Of a stretch of 64,000 nucleotides of DNA, positions 33,801-47,100 are shown one piece after another (position 1 is the first letter of the stretch; each line of letters opens with the position of its first letter). Below the pieces are notes generated by a model. The model searched no databases, was not told the DNA's origin, and was given only the letters and a program-made list of their open reading frames with translations. The translations under genes and the position numbers were made by a program. Origin of the DNA: Aplectana chamaeleonis (taxonomy: Eukaryota; Nematoda; Chromadorea; Rhabditida; Cosmocercidae); assembly GCA_029168955.1 (NCBI GenBank), contig JAPDOI010000136.1, positions 1,006,001 through 1,070,000 on the forward strand. Direction: 5' to 3'.

Positions 33801-36800
33801 TTGACGCCGCGACGGCTCTGCATCACTGCCAGCGAGCGGCGACCGACGCCGCGACGAGCGGCAACCGACGCGGCGACGATAATGTTTTGATACTTTTTTT
33901 GTCGCCGTATCAAGGCTGACGCTCGGCGACCACCCGCCGGTCTCCGCAACTCTGCAGACCCCTTAAGGGCCTGCAGAGTTCAAGTTGCGGCGTTGCTCGC
34001 AGCGACGAACAGCGCTGGGTGATGCAATATCGATTACATTCGGCGAAGAGGGCGACCGACGCAGCGTGATGGGCGACGAGGGGCATCACATAGTGTCTTG
34101 ACGCTGCCCCGACCCTACACCACTGCCAGCGAGCGGCAACCGACGCGGCGACGATAATGTTTTGAAACATTTTTGTCGCCGTGTCAAGGCTGACGCTCGG
34201 CGACCACCCGCCGGTCTCCGCAACTCTGCAGACCCCTTAAGGGCCTGCAGAGTTCAAGTGCGGCGTTGCTCGCAGCGACGAACAGCGCTGGGTGATGCAA
34301 TATCGATTACCTTCGGCGAAGAGGGCGACCGACGCAGCGTGATGGGCGACGAGGGGCATCACATAGTGTATTGACGCCGCGACGGCTCTGCATCACTGCC
34401 AACGAGCGGCGACCGACGCCGCGACGAGCGGCAACCGACGCGGCGACGATAATGTTTCGATACTTTTTGTCGCCGTATCAAGGCTGACGCTCGGCGACCA
34501 CCCGCCGGTCTTCCGCAACTCTGCAGACCCCTTGAGGGCCTGCAGAGTTCAAGTTGCGGCGTTGCTCGCAGCGACGAACAGCGCTGGGTGATGCAATATC
34601 GATTACATTCGGCGAAGAGGGCGACCGACGCAGCGTGATGGGTCGCCGACCGACGCAGCGTGATGGGTCGCCGTGACGGTTCGTTCGTAATGTTTCGATA
34701 CTTTTTTGTCGCCGTATCAAGGCTGACGCTCGGCGACCACCCGCCGGTCTCCGCAACTCTGCAGACCCCTTTAAGGGCCTGCAGAGTTCAAGTGCGGCGT
34801 TGCTCGCAGCGACGAACAGCGCTGGGTGATGCAATATCGATTACATTCGGCGAAGAGGGCGACCGACGCAGCGTGATGGGCGACGAGGGGCATCACATAG
34901 TGTTTTGACGCTGCCACGACCCTACACCACTGCCAGCGAGCGGCAACCGACGCGGCGACGATAATGTTTTGAAACATTTTGTCGCCGTGTCAAGGCTGAC
35001 GCTCGGCGACCACCCGCCGGTCTCCGCAACTGTGCAGACCCCTTAAGGGCCTGCAGAGTTCAAGTTGCGGCGTTGCTCGCAGCGACGAACAGCGCTGGGT
35101 GATGCAATATCGATTACATTCGGCGAAGAGGGCGACCGACGCAGAGTGATGGGCGACGAGGGGCATCACATAGTGTATTGACGCCGCGACGGCTCTGCAT
35201 CACTGCCAGCGAGCGGCGACCGACGCCGCGACGAGCGGCAACCGACGCGGCGACGATAATGTTTCGATACTTTTTTTGTCGCCGTATCAAGGCTGACGCT
35301 CGGCGACCACCCGCCGGTCTCCGCAACTCTGCGGACCCCTTAAGGGCCTGCAGAGTTCAAGTTGCGGCGTTGCTCGCAGCGGCGAACAGCGCTGGGTGAT
35401 GCAATATCGATTACATTCGGCGAAGAGGGCGACCGACGCAGCGTGATGGGTCGCCGACCGACGCAGCGTGATGGGTCGCCGTGACGGTTCGTTCGTAATG
35501 TTTCGATACTTTTTTGTCGCCGTATCAAGGCTGACGCTCGGCGACCACCCGCCGGTCTCCGCAACTCTGCAGACCCCTTTAAGGGCCTGGGGGCAGAGTT
35601 CAAGCTGCGGCGTTGCTCGCAGCGACGAACAGCGCTGGGTGATGCAATATCGATTCCATTCGGCGAAGAGGGCGCCCGACGCAGCGTGATGGGCGACGAG
35701 GGGGCATCACATAGTGTTTTGTCGCTGCCACGACCCTACACCACTGCCAGCGAGCGGCAACCGATGCGGCGACGATAATGTTTTGAAACATTTTTGTCGC
35801 CGTGTCAAGGCTGACGCTCGGCGACCACCCGCCGGTCTCCGCAACTCTGCAGACCCCTTAAGGGCCTGCAGAGTTCAAGTTGCGGCGTTGCTCGCAGCGA
35901 CGAACAGCGCTGGGTGATGCAATATCGATTACATTCGGCGAAGAGGGCGACCGACGCAGCGTGATGGGCGACGAGGGGGCATCACATAGTGTTTTGTCGC
36001 TGCCACGACCCTACACCACTGCCAGCGAGCGGCAACCGATGCGGCGACGATAATGTTTTGAAACATTTTTGTCGCCGTGTCAAGGCTGACGCTCGGCGAC
36101 CACCCGCCGGTCTCCGCAACTCTGCAGACCCCTTAAGGGCCTGCAGAGTTCAAGTTGCGGCGTTGCTCGCAGCGACGAACAGCGCTGGGTGATGCAATAT
36201 CGATTACATTCGGCGAAGAGGGCGACCGACGCAGCGTGATGGGCGACGAGGGGCCTTCACATAGTGTCTTGACGCCGCGACGGCTCTGCATCACTGCCAC
36301 CGAGCGGCGACCGACGCCGCGACGAGCTGCAACCGACGCGGCGACGATAATGTTTCGATACTTTTTGTCGCCGTATCAAGGCTGACGCTCGGCGACCACC
36401 CGCCGGTCTCCGCAAATCTGCAGACCCCTTAAGGGCCTGCAGAGTTCAAGTTGCGGCGTTGCTCGCAGCGACGAACAGCGCTGGGTGATGCAATATCGAT
36501 TACATTCGGCGAAGAGGGCGACCGACGCAGCGTGATGGGTCGCCGACCGACGCAGCGTGATGGGTCGCCGTGACGGTTCGTTCGTAATGTTTCGATACTT
36601 TTTTTGTCGCCGTATCAAGGCTGACGCTCGGCGACCACCCGCCGGTCTCCGCAACTCTGCAGACCCCTTAAGGGCCTGCAGAGTTCAAGTTGCGGCGTTG
36701 CTCGCAGCGACGAACAGCGCTGGGTGATGCAATATCGATTACATTCGGCGAAGAGGGCGACCGACGCAGCGTGATGGGCGACGAGGGGACATCACATAGT

Positions 36801-39800
36801 GTATTGACGCCGCGACGGCTCTGCATCACTGCCAGCGAGCGGCGACCGACGCCGCGACGAGCGGCAACCGACGCGGCGACGATAATGTTTCGATACTTTT
36901 TTTGTCGCCGTATCAAGGCTGACGCTCGGCGACCACCCGCCGGTCTCCGCAACTCTGCAGACCCCTTAAGGGCCTGCAGAGTTCAAGTTGCGGCGTTGCT
37001 CGCAGCGACGAACAGCGCTGGGTGATGCAATATCGATTACATTCGGCGAAGAGGGCGACCGACGCAGCGTGATGGGCGACGAGGGGGCATCACATAGTGT
37101 ATTGACGCCGCGACGGCTCTGCATCACTGCCAGCGAGCGGCGACCGACGCCGCGACGAGCGGCAACCGACGCGGCGACGATAATGTTTCGATACTTTTTT
37201 GTCGCCGTATCAAGGCTGACGCTCGGCGACCACCCGCCGGTCTCCGCAACTCTGCAGACCCCTTAAGGGCCTGCAGAGTTCAAGTTGCGGCGTTTCTCGC
37301 AGCGACGAACAGCGCTGGGTGATGCAATATCGATTACATTCGGCGAAGAGGGCGACCGACGCAGCGTGATGGGCGACGAGGGGGCATCACATAGTGTATT
37401 GACGCCGCGACGGCTCTGCATCACTGCCAGCGAGCGGCGACCGACGCCGCGACGAGCGGCAACCGACGCGGCGACGATAATGTTTCGATACTTTTTTTGT
37501 CGCCGTATCAAGGCTGTAGCTCGGCGACCACCCGCCGGTCTCCGCAACTCTGCAGACCCCTTAAGGGCCTGCAGAGTTCAAGTTGCGGCGTTGCTCGCAG
37601 CGACGAACAGCGCTGGGTGATGCAATATCGATTACATTCGGCGAAGAGGGCGACCGACGCAGCGTGATGGGCGACGAGGGGGCATCACATAGTGTTTTGA
37701 CGCTGCCACGACCCTACACCATTGCCAGCGAGCGGCAACCGACGCGGCGACGATAATGTTTTGAAACATTTTTGTCGCCGTGTCAAGGCTGACGCTCGGC
37801 GACCACCCGCCGGTCTCCGCAACTCTGCAGACCCCTTAAGGGCCTGCAGAGTTCAAGTTGCGGCGTTGCTCGCAGCGACGAACAGCGCTGGGTAATGCAA
37901 TATCGATTACATTCGGCGAAGAGGGCGACCGACGCAGCGTGATGGGCGACGAGGGGGCATCACATAGTGTATTGACGCCGCGACGGCTCTGCATCACTGC
38001 CAGCGAGCGGCGACCGACGCCGCGACGAGCGGCAACCGACGCGGCGACGATAATGTTTCGATATTTTTTTTGTCGCCGTATCAAGGCTGACGCTCGGCGA
38101 CCACCCGCCGGTCTCCGCAACTCTGCAGACCCCTTAAGGGCCTGCAGAGTTCAAGGTGCGGCGTTTCTCGCAGCGACGAACAGCGCTGGGTGATGCAATA
38201 TCGATTACATTCGGCGAAGAGGGCGACCGACGCAGCGTGATGGGTCGCCGACCGACGCAGCGTGATGGGTCGCCGTGACGGTTCGTTCGTAATGTTTCGA
38301 TACTTTTTTTGTCGCCGTATCAAGGCTGTAGCTCGGCGCCCACCCGCCGGTCTCCGCAACTCTGCAGACCCCTTAAGGGCCTGCAGAGTTCAAGTTGCGG
38401 CGTTGCTCGCAGCGACGAACAGCGCTGGGTGATGCAATATCGATTACATTCGGCGAAGAGGGCGACCGACGCAGCGTGATGGGCGACGAGGGGGCATCAC
38501 ATAGTGTTTTGACGCTGCCACGACCCTACACCACTGCCAGCGAGCGGCAACCGACGCGGCGACGATAATGTTTTGAAACATTTTTGTCGCCGTGTCAAGG
38601 CTGACGCTCGGCGACCACCCGCCGGTCTCCGCAACTCTGCAGACCCCTTAAGGGCCTGCAGAGTTCAAGTTGCGGCGTTGCTCGCAGCGACGAACAGCGC
38701 TGGGTGATGCAATATCGATTACATTCGGCGAAGAGGGCGACCGACGCAGCGTGATGGGCGACGAGGGGCATCACATAGTGTATTGACGCGGCCACGGCTC
38801 TGCATCACTGCCAGCGAGCGGCGACCGACGCCGCGACGAGCGGCAACCGACGCGGCGACGATAATGTTTCGATACTTTTTTTGTCGCCGTATCAAGGCTG
38901 ACGCTCGGCGACCACCCGCCGGTCTCCGCAACTCTGCAGACCCCTTAAGGGCCTGCAGAGTTCAAGTTGCGGCGTTGCTCGCAGCGACGAACAGCGCTGG
39001 GTGATGCAATATCGATTACATTCGGCGAAGAGGGCGACCGACGCAGCGTGATGGGCGACGAGGGGGCATCACATAGTGTTTTGACGCTGCCACGACCCTA
39101 CACCACTGCCAGCGAGCGGCAACCGACGTGGCGACGATAATGTTTTGAAACATTTTTGTCGCCGTGTCAAGGCTGACGCTCGGCGACCACCCGCCGGTCT
39201 CCGCAACTCTGCAGACCCCTTAAGGGCCTGCAGAGTTCAAGTTGCGGCGTTGCTCGCAGCGACGAACAGCGCTGGGTGATGCAATATCGATTACATTCGG
39301 CGAAGAGGGCGACCGACGCAGCGTGATGGGCGACGAGGGGGCATCACATAGTGTATTGACGCCGCGACGGCTCTGCATCACTGCCAGCGAGCGGCGACCG
39401 ACGCCGGGACGAGCGGCAACCGACGCGGCGACGATAATGTTTCGATACATTTTGTCGCCGTATCAAGGCTGACGCTCGGCGACCACCCGCCGGTCTCCGC
39501 AACTCTGCAGACCCCTTAAGGGCCTGCAGAGTTCAAGTTGCGGCGTTGCTCGCAGCGACGAACAGCGCTGGGTGATGCAATATCGATTACATTCGGCGAA
39601 GAGGGCGACCGACGCAGCGTGATGGGTCGCCGACCGACGCAGCGTGATGGGTCGCCGGGACGGTTCGTTCGTAATGTTTCGATACTTTTTGTCGCCGTAT
39701 CAAGGCTGACGCTCGGCGACCACCCGCCGGTCTCCGCAACTCTGCAGACCCCTTAAGGGCCTGCAGAGTTCAAGTTGCGGCGTTGCTCGCAGCGACGAAC

Positions 39801-42800
39801 AGCGCTGGGTGATGCAATATCGATTACATTCGGCGAAGAGGGCGACCGACGCAGCGTGATGGGCGACGAGGGGCATCACATAGTGTTTTGACTCTGCCAC
39901 GACCCTACACCACTGCCAGCGAGCGGCAACCGACGCGGCGACGATAATGTTTTGAAACATTTTTGTCGCCGTGTCAAGGCTGACGCTCGGCGACCACCCG
40001 CCGGTCTCCGCAACTCTGCAGACCCCTTAAGGGCCTGCAGAGTTCGTTGCGGCGTTGCTCGCAGCGACGAACAGCGCTGGGTGATGCAATATCGATTACC
40101 TTCGGCGAAGAGGGCGACCGACGCAGCGTGATGGGCGACGAGGGGGCATCACATAGTGTATTGACGCCGCGACGGCTCTGCATCACTGCCAGCGAGCGGC
40201 GACCGACGCCGCGACGAGCGGCAACCGACGCGGCGATGATAATGTTTCGATACATTTTGTCGCCGTATCAAGGCTGACGCTCGGCGACCACCCGCCGGTC
40301 TCCGCAACTCTGCAGACCCCTTAAGGGCCTGCAGAGTTCAAGTTGCGGCGTTGCTCGCAGCGACGAACAGCGCTGGGTGATGCAATATCGATTACATTCG
40401 GCGAAGAGGGCGACCGACGCAGCGTGATGGGCGACGAGGGGGCATCACATAGTGTTTTGACGCTGCCACGACCCTACACCACTGCCAGCGAGCGGCAACC
40501 GACGCGGCGACGATAATGTTTTGAAACATTTTTGTCGCCGTGTCAAGGCTGACGCTCGGCGACCACCCGCCGGTCTCCGCAACTCTGCAGACCCCTTAAG
40601 GGCCTGCAGAGGTCAAGTGCGGCGTTGCCCGCAGCGACGAACAGCGCTGGGTGATGGAATATCGATTACATTCGGCGAAGAGGGCGACCGACGCAGCGTG
40701 ATGGGTCGCCGACCGACGCAGCGTGATGGGTCGCCGTGACGGTTCGTTCGTAATGTTTCGATACTTTTTTTGTCGCCGTATCAAGGCTGACGCTCGGCGA
40801 CCACCCGCCGGTCTCCGCAACTCTGCAGACCCCTTAAGGGCCTGCAGAGTTCAGAGATTACGGCGTTGCTCGCAGCGACGAACAGCGCTGGGTGATGCAA
40901 TATCGATTACATTCGGCGAAGAGGGCGACCGACGCAGCGTGATGGGCGACGAGGGGCATCACATAGTGTTTTGACGCTGCCACGACCCTACACCACTGCC
41001 AGCGAGCGGCAACCGACGCGGCGACGATAATGTTTTGAAACATTTTTGTCGCCGTGTCAAGGCTGACGCTCGGCGACCACCCGCCGGTCTCCGCAACTCT
41101 GCAGACCCCTTAAGGGCCTGCAGAGTTCAAGTTGCGGCGTTGCTCGCAGCGACGAACAGCGCTGGGTGATGCAATATCGATTACATTCGGCGAAGAGGGC
41201 GACCGACGCAGCGTGATGGGCGACGAGGGGGCATCACATAGTGTATTGACGCCGCGACGGCTCTGCATCACTGCCAGCGAGCGGCGACCGACGCCGCGAC
41301 GAGCGGCAACCGACGCGGCGACGATAATGTTTCGATACTTTTTTTGTCGCCGTATCAAGGCTGACGCTCGGCGACCACCCGCCGGTCTCCGCAACTCTGC
41401 AGACCCCTTAAGGGCCTGCAGAGTTCAAGTTGCGGCGTTGCTCGCAGCGACGAACAGCGCTGGGTGATGCAATATCGATTACATTCGGCGAAGAGGGCGA
41501 CCGACGCAGCGTGATGGGCGACGAGGGGCATCACATAGTGTTTTGACGCTGCCACGACCCTACACCACTGCCAGCGAGCGGCAACCGACGCGGCGACGAT
41601 AATGTTTTGAAACATTTTGTCGCCGTGTCAAGGCTGACGCTCGGGGACCACCCGCCGGTCTCCGCAACTCTGCAGACCCCTTAAGGGCCTGCAGAGTTCA
41701 AGTTGCGGCGTTGCTCGCAGCGACGAACAGCGCTGGGTGATGCAATATCGATTACCTTCGGCGAAGAGGGCGACCGACGCAGCGTGATGGGCGACGAGGG
41801 GCATCACATAGTGTATTGACGCCGCGACGGCTCTGCATCACTGCCAGCGAGCGGCGACCGACGCCGCGACGAGCGGCAACCGACGCGGCGACGATAATGT
41901 TTCGATACTTTTTTTGTCGCCGTATCAAGGCTGACGCTCGGCGACCACCCGCCGGTCTCCGCAACTCTGCAGACCCCTTAAGGGCCTGCAGAGTTCAAGT
42001 TGCGGCGTTGCTCGCAGCGACGAACAGCGCTGGGTGATGCAATATCGATTACATTCGGCGAAGAGGGCGACCGACGCAGCGTGATGGGCGACGAGGGGGC
42101 ATCACATAGTGTTTTGACGCTGCCACGACCCTACACCACTGCCAGCGAGCGGCAACCGACGCGGCGACGATAATGTTTTGAAACATTTTTGTCGCCGTGT
42201 CAAGGCTGACGCTCGGCGACCACCCGCCGGTCTCCGCAACTCTGCAGACCCCTTAAGGGCCTGCAGAGTTCAAGTTGCGGCGTTGCTCGCAGCGACGAAC
42301 AGCGCTGGGTGATGCAATATCGATTACATTCGGCGAAGAGGGCGACCGACGCAGCGTGATGGGTCGCCGACCGACGCAGCGTGATGGGTCGCCGTGACGG
42401 TTCGTTCGTAATGTTTCGATACTTTTTTTGTCGCCGTATCAAGGCTGACGCTCGGCGACCACCCGCCGGTCTCCGCAACTCTGCAGACCCCTTAAGGGCC
42501 TGCAGAGTTCAAGTTGCGGCGTTGCTCGCAGCGACGAACAGCGCTGGGTGATGCAATATCGATTACATTCGGCGAAGAGGGCGACCGACGCAGCGTGATG
42601 GGCGACGAGGGGGCATCACATAGTGTTTTGACGCTGCCACGACCCTACACCACTGCCAGCGAGCGGCAACCGACGCGGCGACGATAATGTTTTGAAACAT
42701 TTTTGTCGCCGTGTCAAGGCTGACGCTCGGCGACCACCCGCCGGTCTCCGCAACTCTGCAGACCCCTTAAGGGCCTGCAGAGTTCAAGTTGCGGCGTTGC

Positions 42801-44189
42801 TCGCAGCGACGAACAGCGCTGGGTGATGCAATATCGATTACATTCGGCGAAGACGGCGAGCGACGCAGCGTGATGGGCGACGAGGGGCATCACATAGTGT
42901 ATTGACGCCCCGCCGGTTCTGCCTCCCTGCCAGCGAGCGGCGACCGACGCCGCGACGAGCGGCAACCGACGCGGCGACGATAATGTTTCGATACTTTTTT
43001 TGTCGCCGTATCAAGGCTGACGCTCGGCGACCACCCGCCGGTCTCCGCAACTCTGCAGACCCCTTAAGGGCCTGCAGAGTTCAAGTTGCGGCGTTGCTCG
43101 CAGCGACGAACAGCGCTGGGTGATGCAATATCGATTACATTCGGCGAAGAGGGCGACCGACGCAGCGTGATGGGCGACGAGGGGGCATCACATAGTGTAT
43201 TGACGCCGCGACGGCTCTGCATCACTGCCAGCGAGCGGCAACCGACGCGGCGACGATAATGTTTTGAAACATTTTTGTCGCCGTGTCAAGGCTGACGCTC
43301 GGCGACCACCCGCCGGTCTCCGCAACTCTGCAGACCCCTTAAGGGCCTGCAGAGTTCAAGTTGCGGCGTTGCTCGCAGCGACGAACAGCGCTGGGTGATG
43401 CAATATCGATTACATTCGGCGAAGAGGGCGACCGACGCAGCGTGATGGGCGACGAGGGGCATCACATAGTGTTTTGACGCCGCCACGACCCTACACCACT
43501 GCCAGCGAGCGGCAACCGACGCGGCGACGATAATGTTTTGAAACATTTTTGTCGCCGTGTCAAGGCTGACGCTCGGCGACCACCCGCCGGTCTCCGCAAC
43601 TCTGCAGACCCCTTTAAGGGCCTGCAGAGTTCAAGTTGCGGCGTTGCTCGCAGCGACGAACAGCGCTGGGTGATGCAATATCGATTACATTCGGCGAAGA
43701 GGGCGACCGACGCAGCGTGATGGGCGACGAGGGGGCATCACATAGTGTATTGACGCCGCGACGGCTCTGCATCACTGCCAGCGAGCGGCGACCGACGCCG
43801 CGACGAGCGGCAACCGACGCGGCGACGATAATGTTTCGATACTTTTTTTGTCGCCGTATCAAGGCTGACGCTCGGCGACCACCCGCCGGTCTCCGCAACT
43901 CTGCAGACCCCTTAAGGGCCTGCAGAGTTCAAGTTGCGGCGTTGCTCGCAGCGACGAACAGCACTGGGTGATGCAATATCGATTACCTTCGGCGAAGAGG
44001 GCGACCGACGCAGCGTGATGGGCGACGAGGGGGCATCACATAGTGTTTTGACGCTGCCACGACCCTACACCACTGCCAGCGAGCGGCAACCGACGCGGCG
44101 ACGATAATGTTTTGAAACATTTTTGTCGCCGTGTCAAGGCTGACGCTCGGCGACCACCCGCCGGTCTCCGCAACTCTGCAGACCCCTTA

Positions 44190-47100
44190 AGGGCCTGCAG
44201 AGTTCAAGTTGCGGCGTTGCTCGCAGCGAAGAACAGCGCTGGGTGATGCAATATCGATTACATTCGGCGAAGAGGGCGACCGACGCAGCGTGATGGGCGA
44301 CGAGGGGGCATCACAGAGTGTATTGACGCCGCGACGACCCTGCACCACTGCCAGCGAGCGGCGACCGACGCCGCGACGAGCGGCAACCGACGCGGCGACG
44401 ATAATGTTTCGATACATTTTTGTCGCCGTGTCAAGGCTGACGCTCGGCGACCACCCGCCGGTCTCCGCAAATCTGCAGACCCCTTAAGGGCCTGCAGAGT
44501 TCAAGTTGCGGCGTTGCTCGCAGCGACGAACAGCGCTGGGTGATGCAATATCGATTACATTCGGCGAAGAGGGCGACCGACGCAGCGTGATGGGTCGCCG
44601 ACCGACGCAGCGTGATGGGTCGCCGTGACGGTTCGTTCGTAATGTTTCGATACTTTTTTTGTCGCCGTATCAAGGCTGACGCTCGGCGACCACCCGCCGG
44701 TCTCCGCAACTCTGCAGACCCCTTAAGGGCCTGCAGAGTTCAAGTTGCGGCGTTGCTCGCAGCGACGAACAGCGCTGGGTGATGCAATATCGATTACATT
44801 CGGCGAAGAGGGCGACCGACGCAGCGTGATGGGCGACGAGGGGGCATCACATAGTGTTTTGACGCTGCCACGACCCTACACCACTGCCAGCGAGCGGCAA
44901 CCGACGCGGCGACGATAATGTTTTGAAATATTTTGTCGCCGTGTCAAGGCTGACGCTCGGCGACCACCCGCCGGTCTCCGCAACTCTGCAGACCCTTAAG
45001 GGCCTGCAGAGTTCAAGTTGCGGCGTTGCTCGCAGCGACGAACAGCGCTGGGTGATGCAATATCGATTACATTCGGCGAAGAGGGCGACCGACGCAGCGT
45101 GATGGGCGACGAGGGGCATCACATAGTGTATTGACGCCGCGACGGCTCTGCATCACTGCCAGCGAGCGGCGACCGACGCCGCGACGAGCGGCAACCGACG
45201 CGGCGACGATAATGTTTCGATACTTTTTTTGTCGCCGTATCAAGGCTGACGCTCGGCGACCACCCGCCGGTCTCCGCAACTCTGCAGACCCCTTAAGGGC
45301 CTGCAGAGTTCAAGTTGCGGCGTTGCTCGCAGCGACGAACAGCGCTGGGTGATGCAATATCGATTACATTCGGCGAAGAGGGCGACCGACGCAGCGTGAT
45401 GGGTCGCCGACCGACGCAGCGTGATGGGTCGCCGTGACGGTTCGTTCGTAATGTTTCGATACTTTTTTTGTCGCCGTATCAAGGCTGACGCTCGGCGACC
45501 ACCCGCCGGTCTCCGCAACTCTGCAGACCCCTTAAGGGCCTGCAGAGTTCAAGTTGCGGCGTTGCTCGCAGCGACGAACAGCGCTGGGTGATGCAATATC
45601 GATTACATTCGGCGAAGAGGGCGACCGACGCAGCGTGATGGGCGACGAGGGGGCATCACATAGTGTTTTGACGCTGCCACGACCCTACACCACTGCCAGC
45701 GAGCGGCAACCGACGCGGCGACGATAATGTTTTGAAACATTTTTGTCGCCGTGTCAAGGCTGACGCTCGGCGACCACCCGCCGGTCTCCGCAACTCTGCA
45801 GACCCCTTAAGGGCCTGCAGAGTTCAAGTTGCGGCGTTGCTCGCAGCGACGAACAGCGCTGGGTGATGCAATATCGATTACATTCGGCGAAGAGGGCGAC
45901 CGACGCAGCGTGATGGGCGACGAGGGGCATCACATAGGGTATTGCCGCCGCGCCGGCTCTGCATCCCTGCCACCGAGCGGCGACCGACGCCGCGACGAGC
46001 GGCAACCGACGCGGCGACGATAATGTTTCGATACTTTTTTTGTCGCCGTATCAAGGCTGACGCTCGGCGACCACCCGCCGGTCTCCGCAACTCTGCAGAC
46101 CCCTTAAGGGCCTGCAGAGTTCAAGTTGCGGCGTTGCTCGCAGCGACGAACAGCGCTGGGTGATGCAATATCGATTACATTCGGCGAAGAGGGCGACCGA
46201 CGCAGCGTGATGGGTCGCCGACCGACGCAGCGTGATGGGTCGCCGTGACGGTTCGTTCGTAATGTTTCGATACTTTTTTTGTCGCCGTATCAAGGCTGAC
46301 GCTCGGCGACCACCCGCCGGTCTCCGCAACTCTGCAGACCCCTTAAGGGCCTGCAGAGTTCAAGTTGCGGCGTTGCTCGCAGCGACGAACAGCGCTGGGT
46401 GATGCAATATCGATTACATTCGGCGAAGAGGGCGACCGACGCAGCGTGATGGGCGACGAGGGGGCATCACATAGTGTTTTGACGCTGCCACGACCCTACA
46501 CCACTGCCAGCGAGCGGCAACCGACGCGGCGACGATAATGTTTTGAAACATTTTTGTCGCCGTGTCAAGGCTGACGCTCGGCGACCACCCGCCGGTCTCC
46601 GCAACTCTGCAGACCCCTTAAGGGCCTGCAGAGTTCAAGTTGCGGCGTTGCTCGCAGCGACGAACAGCGCTGGGTGATGCAATATCGATTACATTCGGCG
46701 AAGAGGGCGACCGACGCAGCGTGATGGGCGACGAGGGGGCATCACATAGTGTATTGACGCCGCGACGGCTCTGCATCACTGCCAGCGAGCGGCGACCGAC
46801 GCCGCGACGAGCGGCAACCGACGCGGCGACGATAATGTTTCGATACTTTTTTTGTCGCCGTATCAAGGCTGACGCTCGGCGACCACCCCCCCCCCTTAAG
46901 GGCCTGCAGAGTTCAAGTTGCGGCGTTGCTCGCAGCGACGAACAGCGCTGGGTGATGCAATATCGATTACATTCGGCGAAGAGGGCGACCGACGCAGCGT
47001 GATGGGTCGCCGACCGACGCAGCGTGATGGGTCGCCGTGACGGTTCGTTCGTAATGTTTCGATACTTTTTTTGTCGCCGTATCAAGGCTGACGCTCGGCG

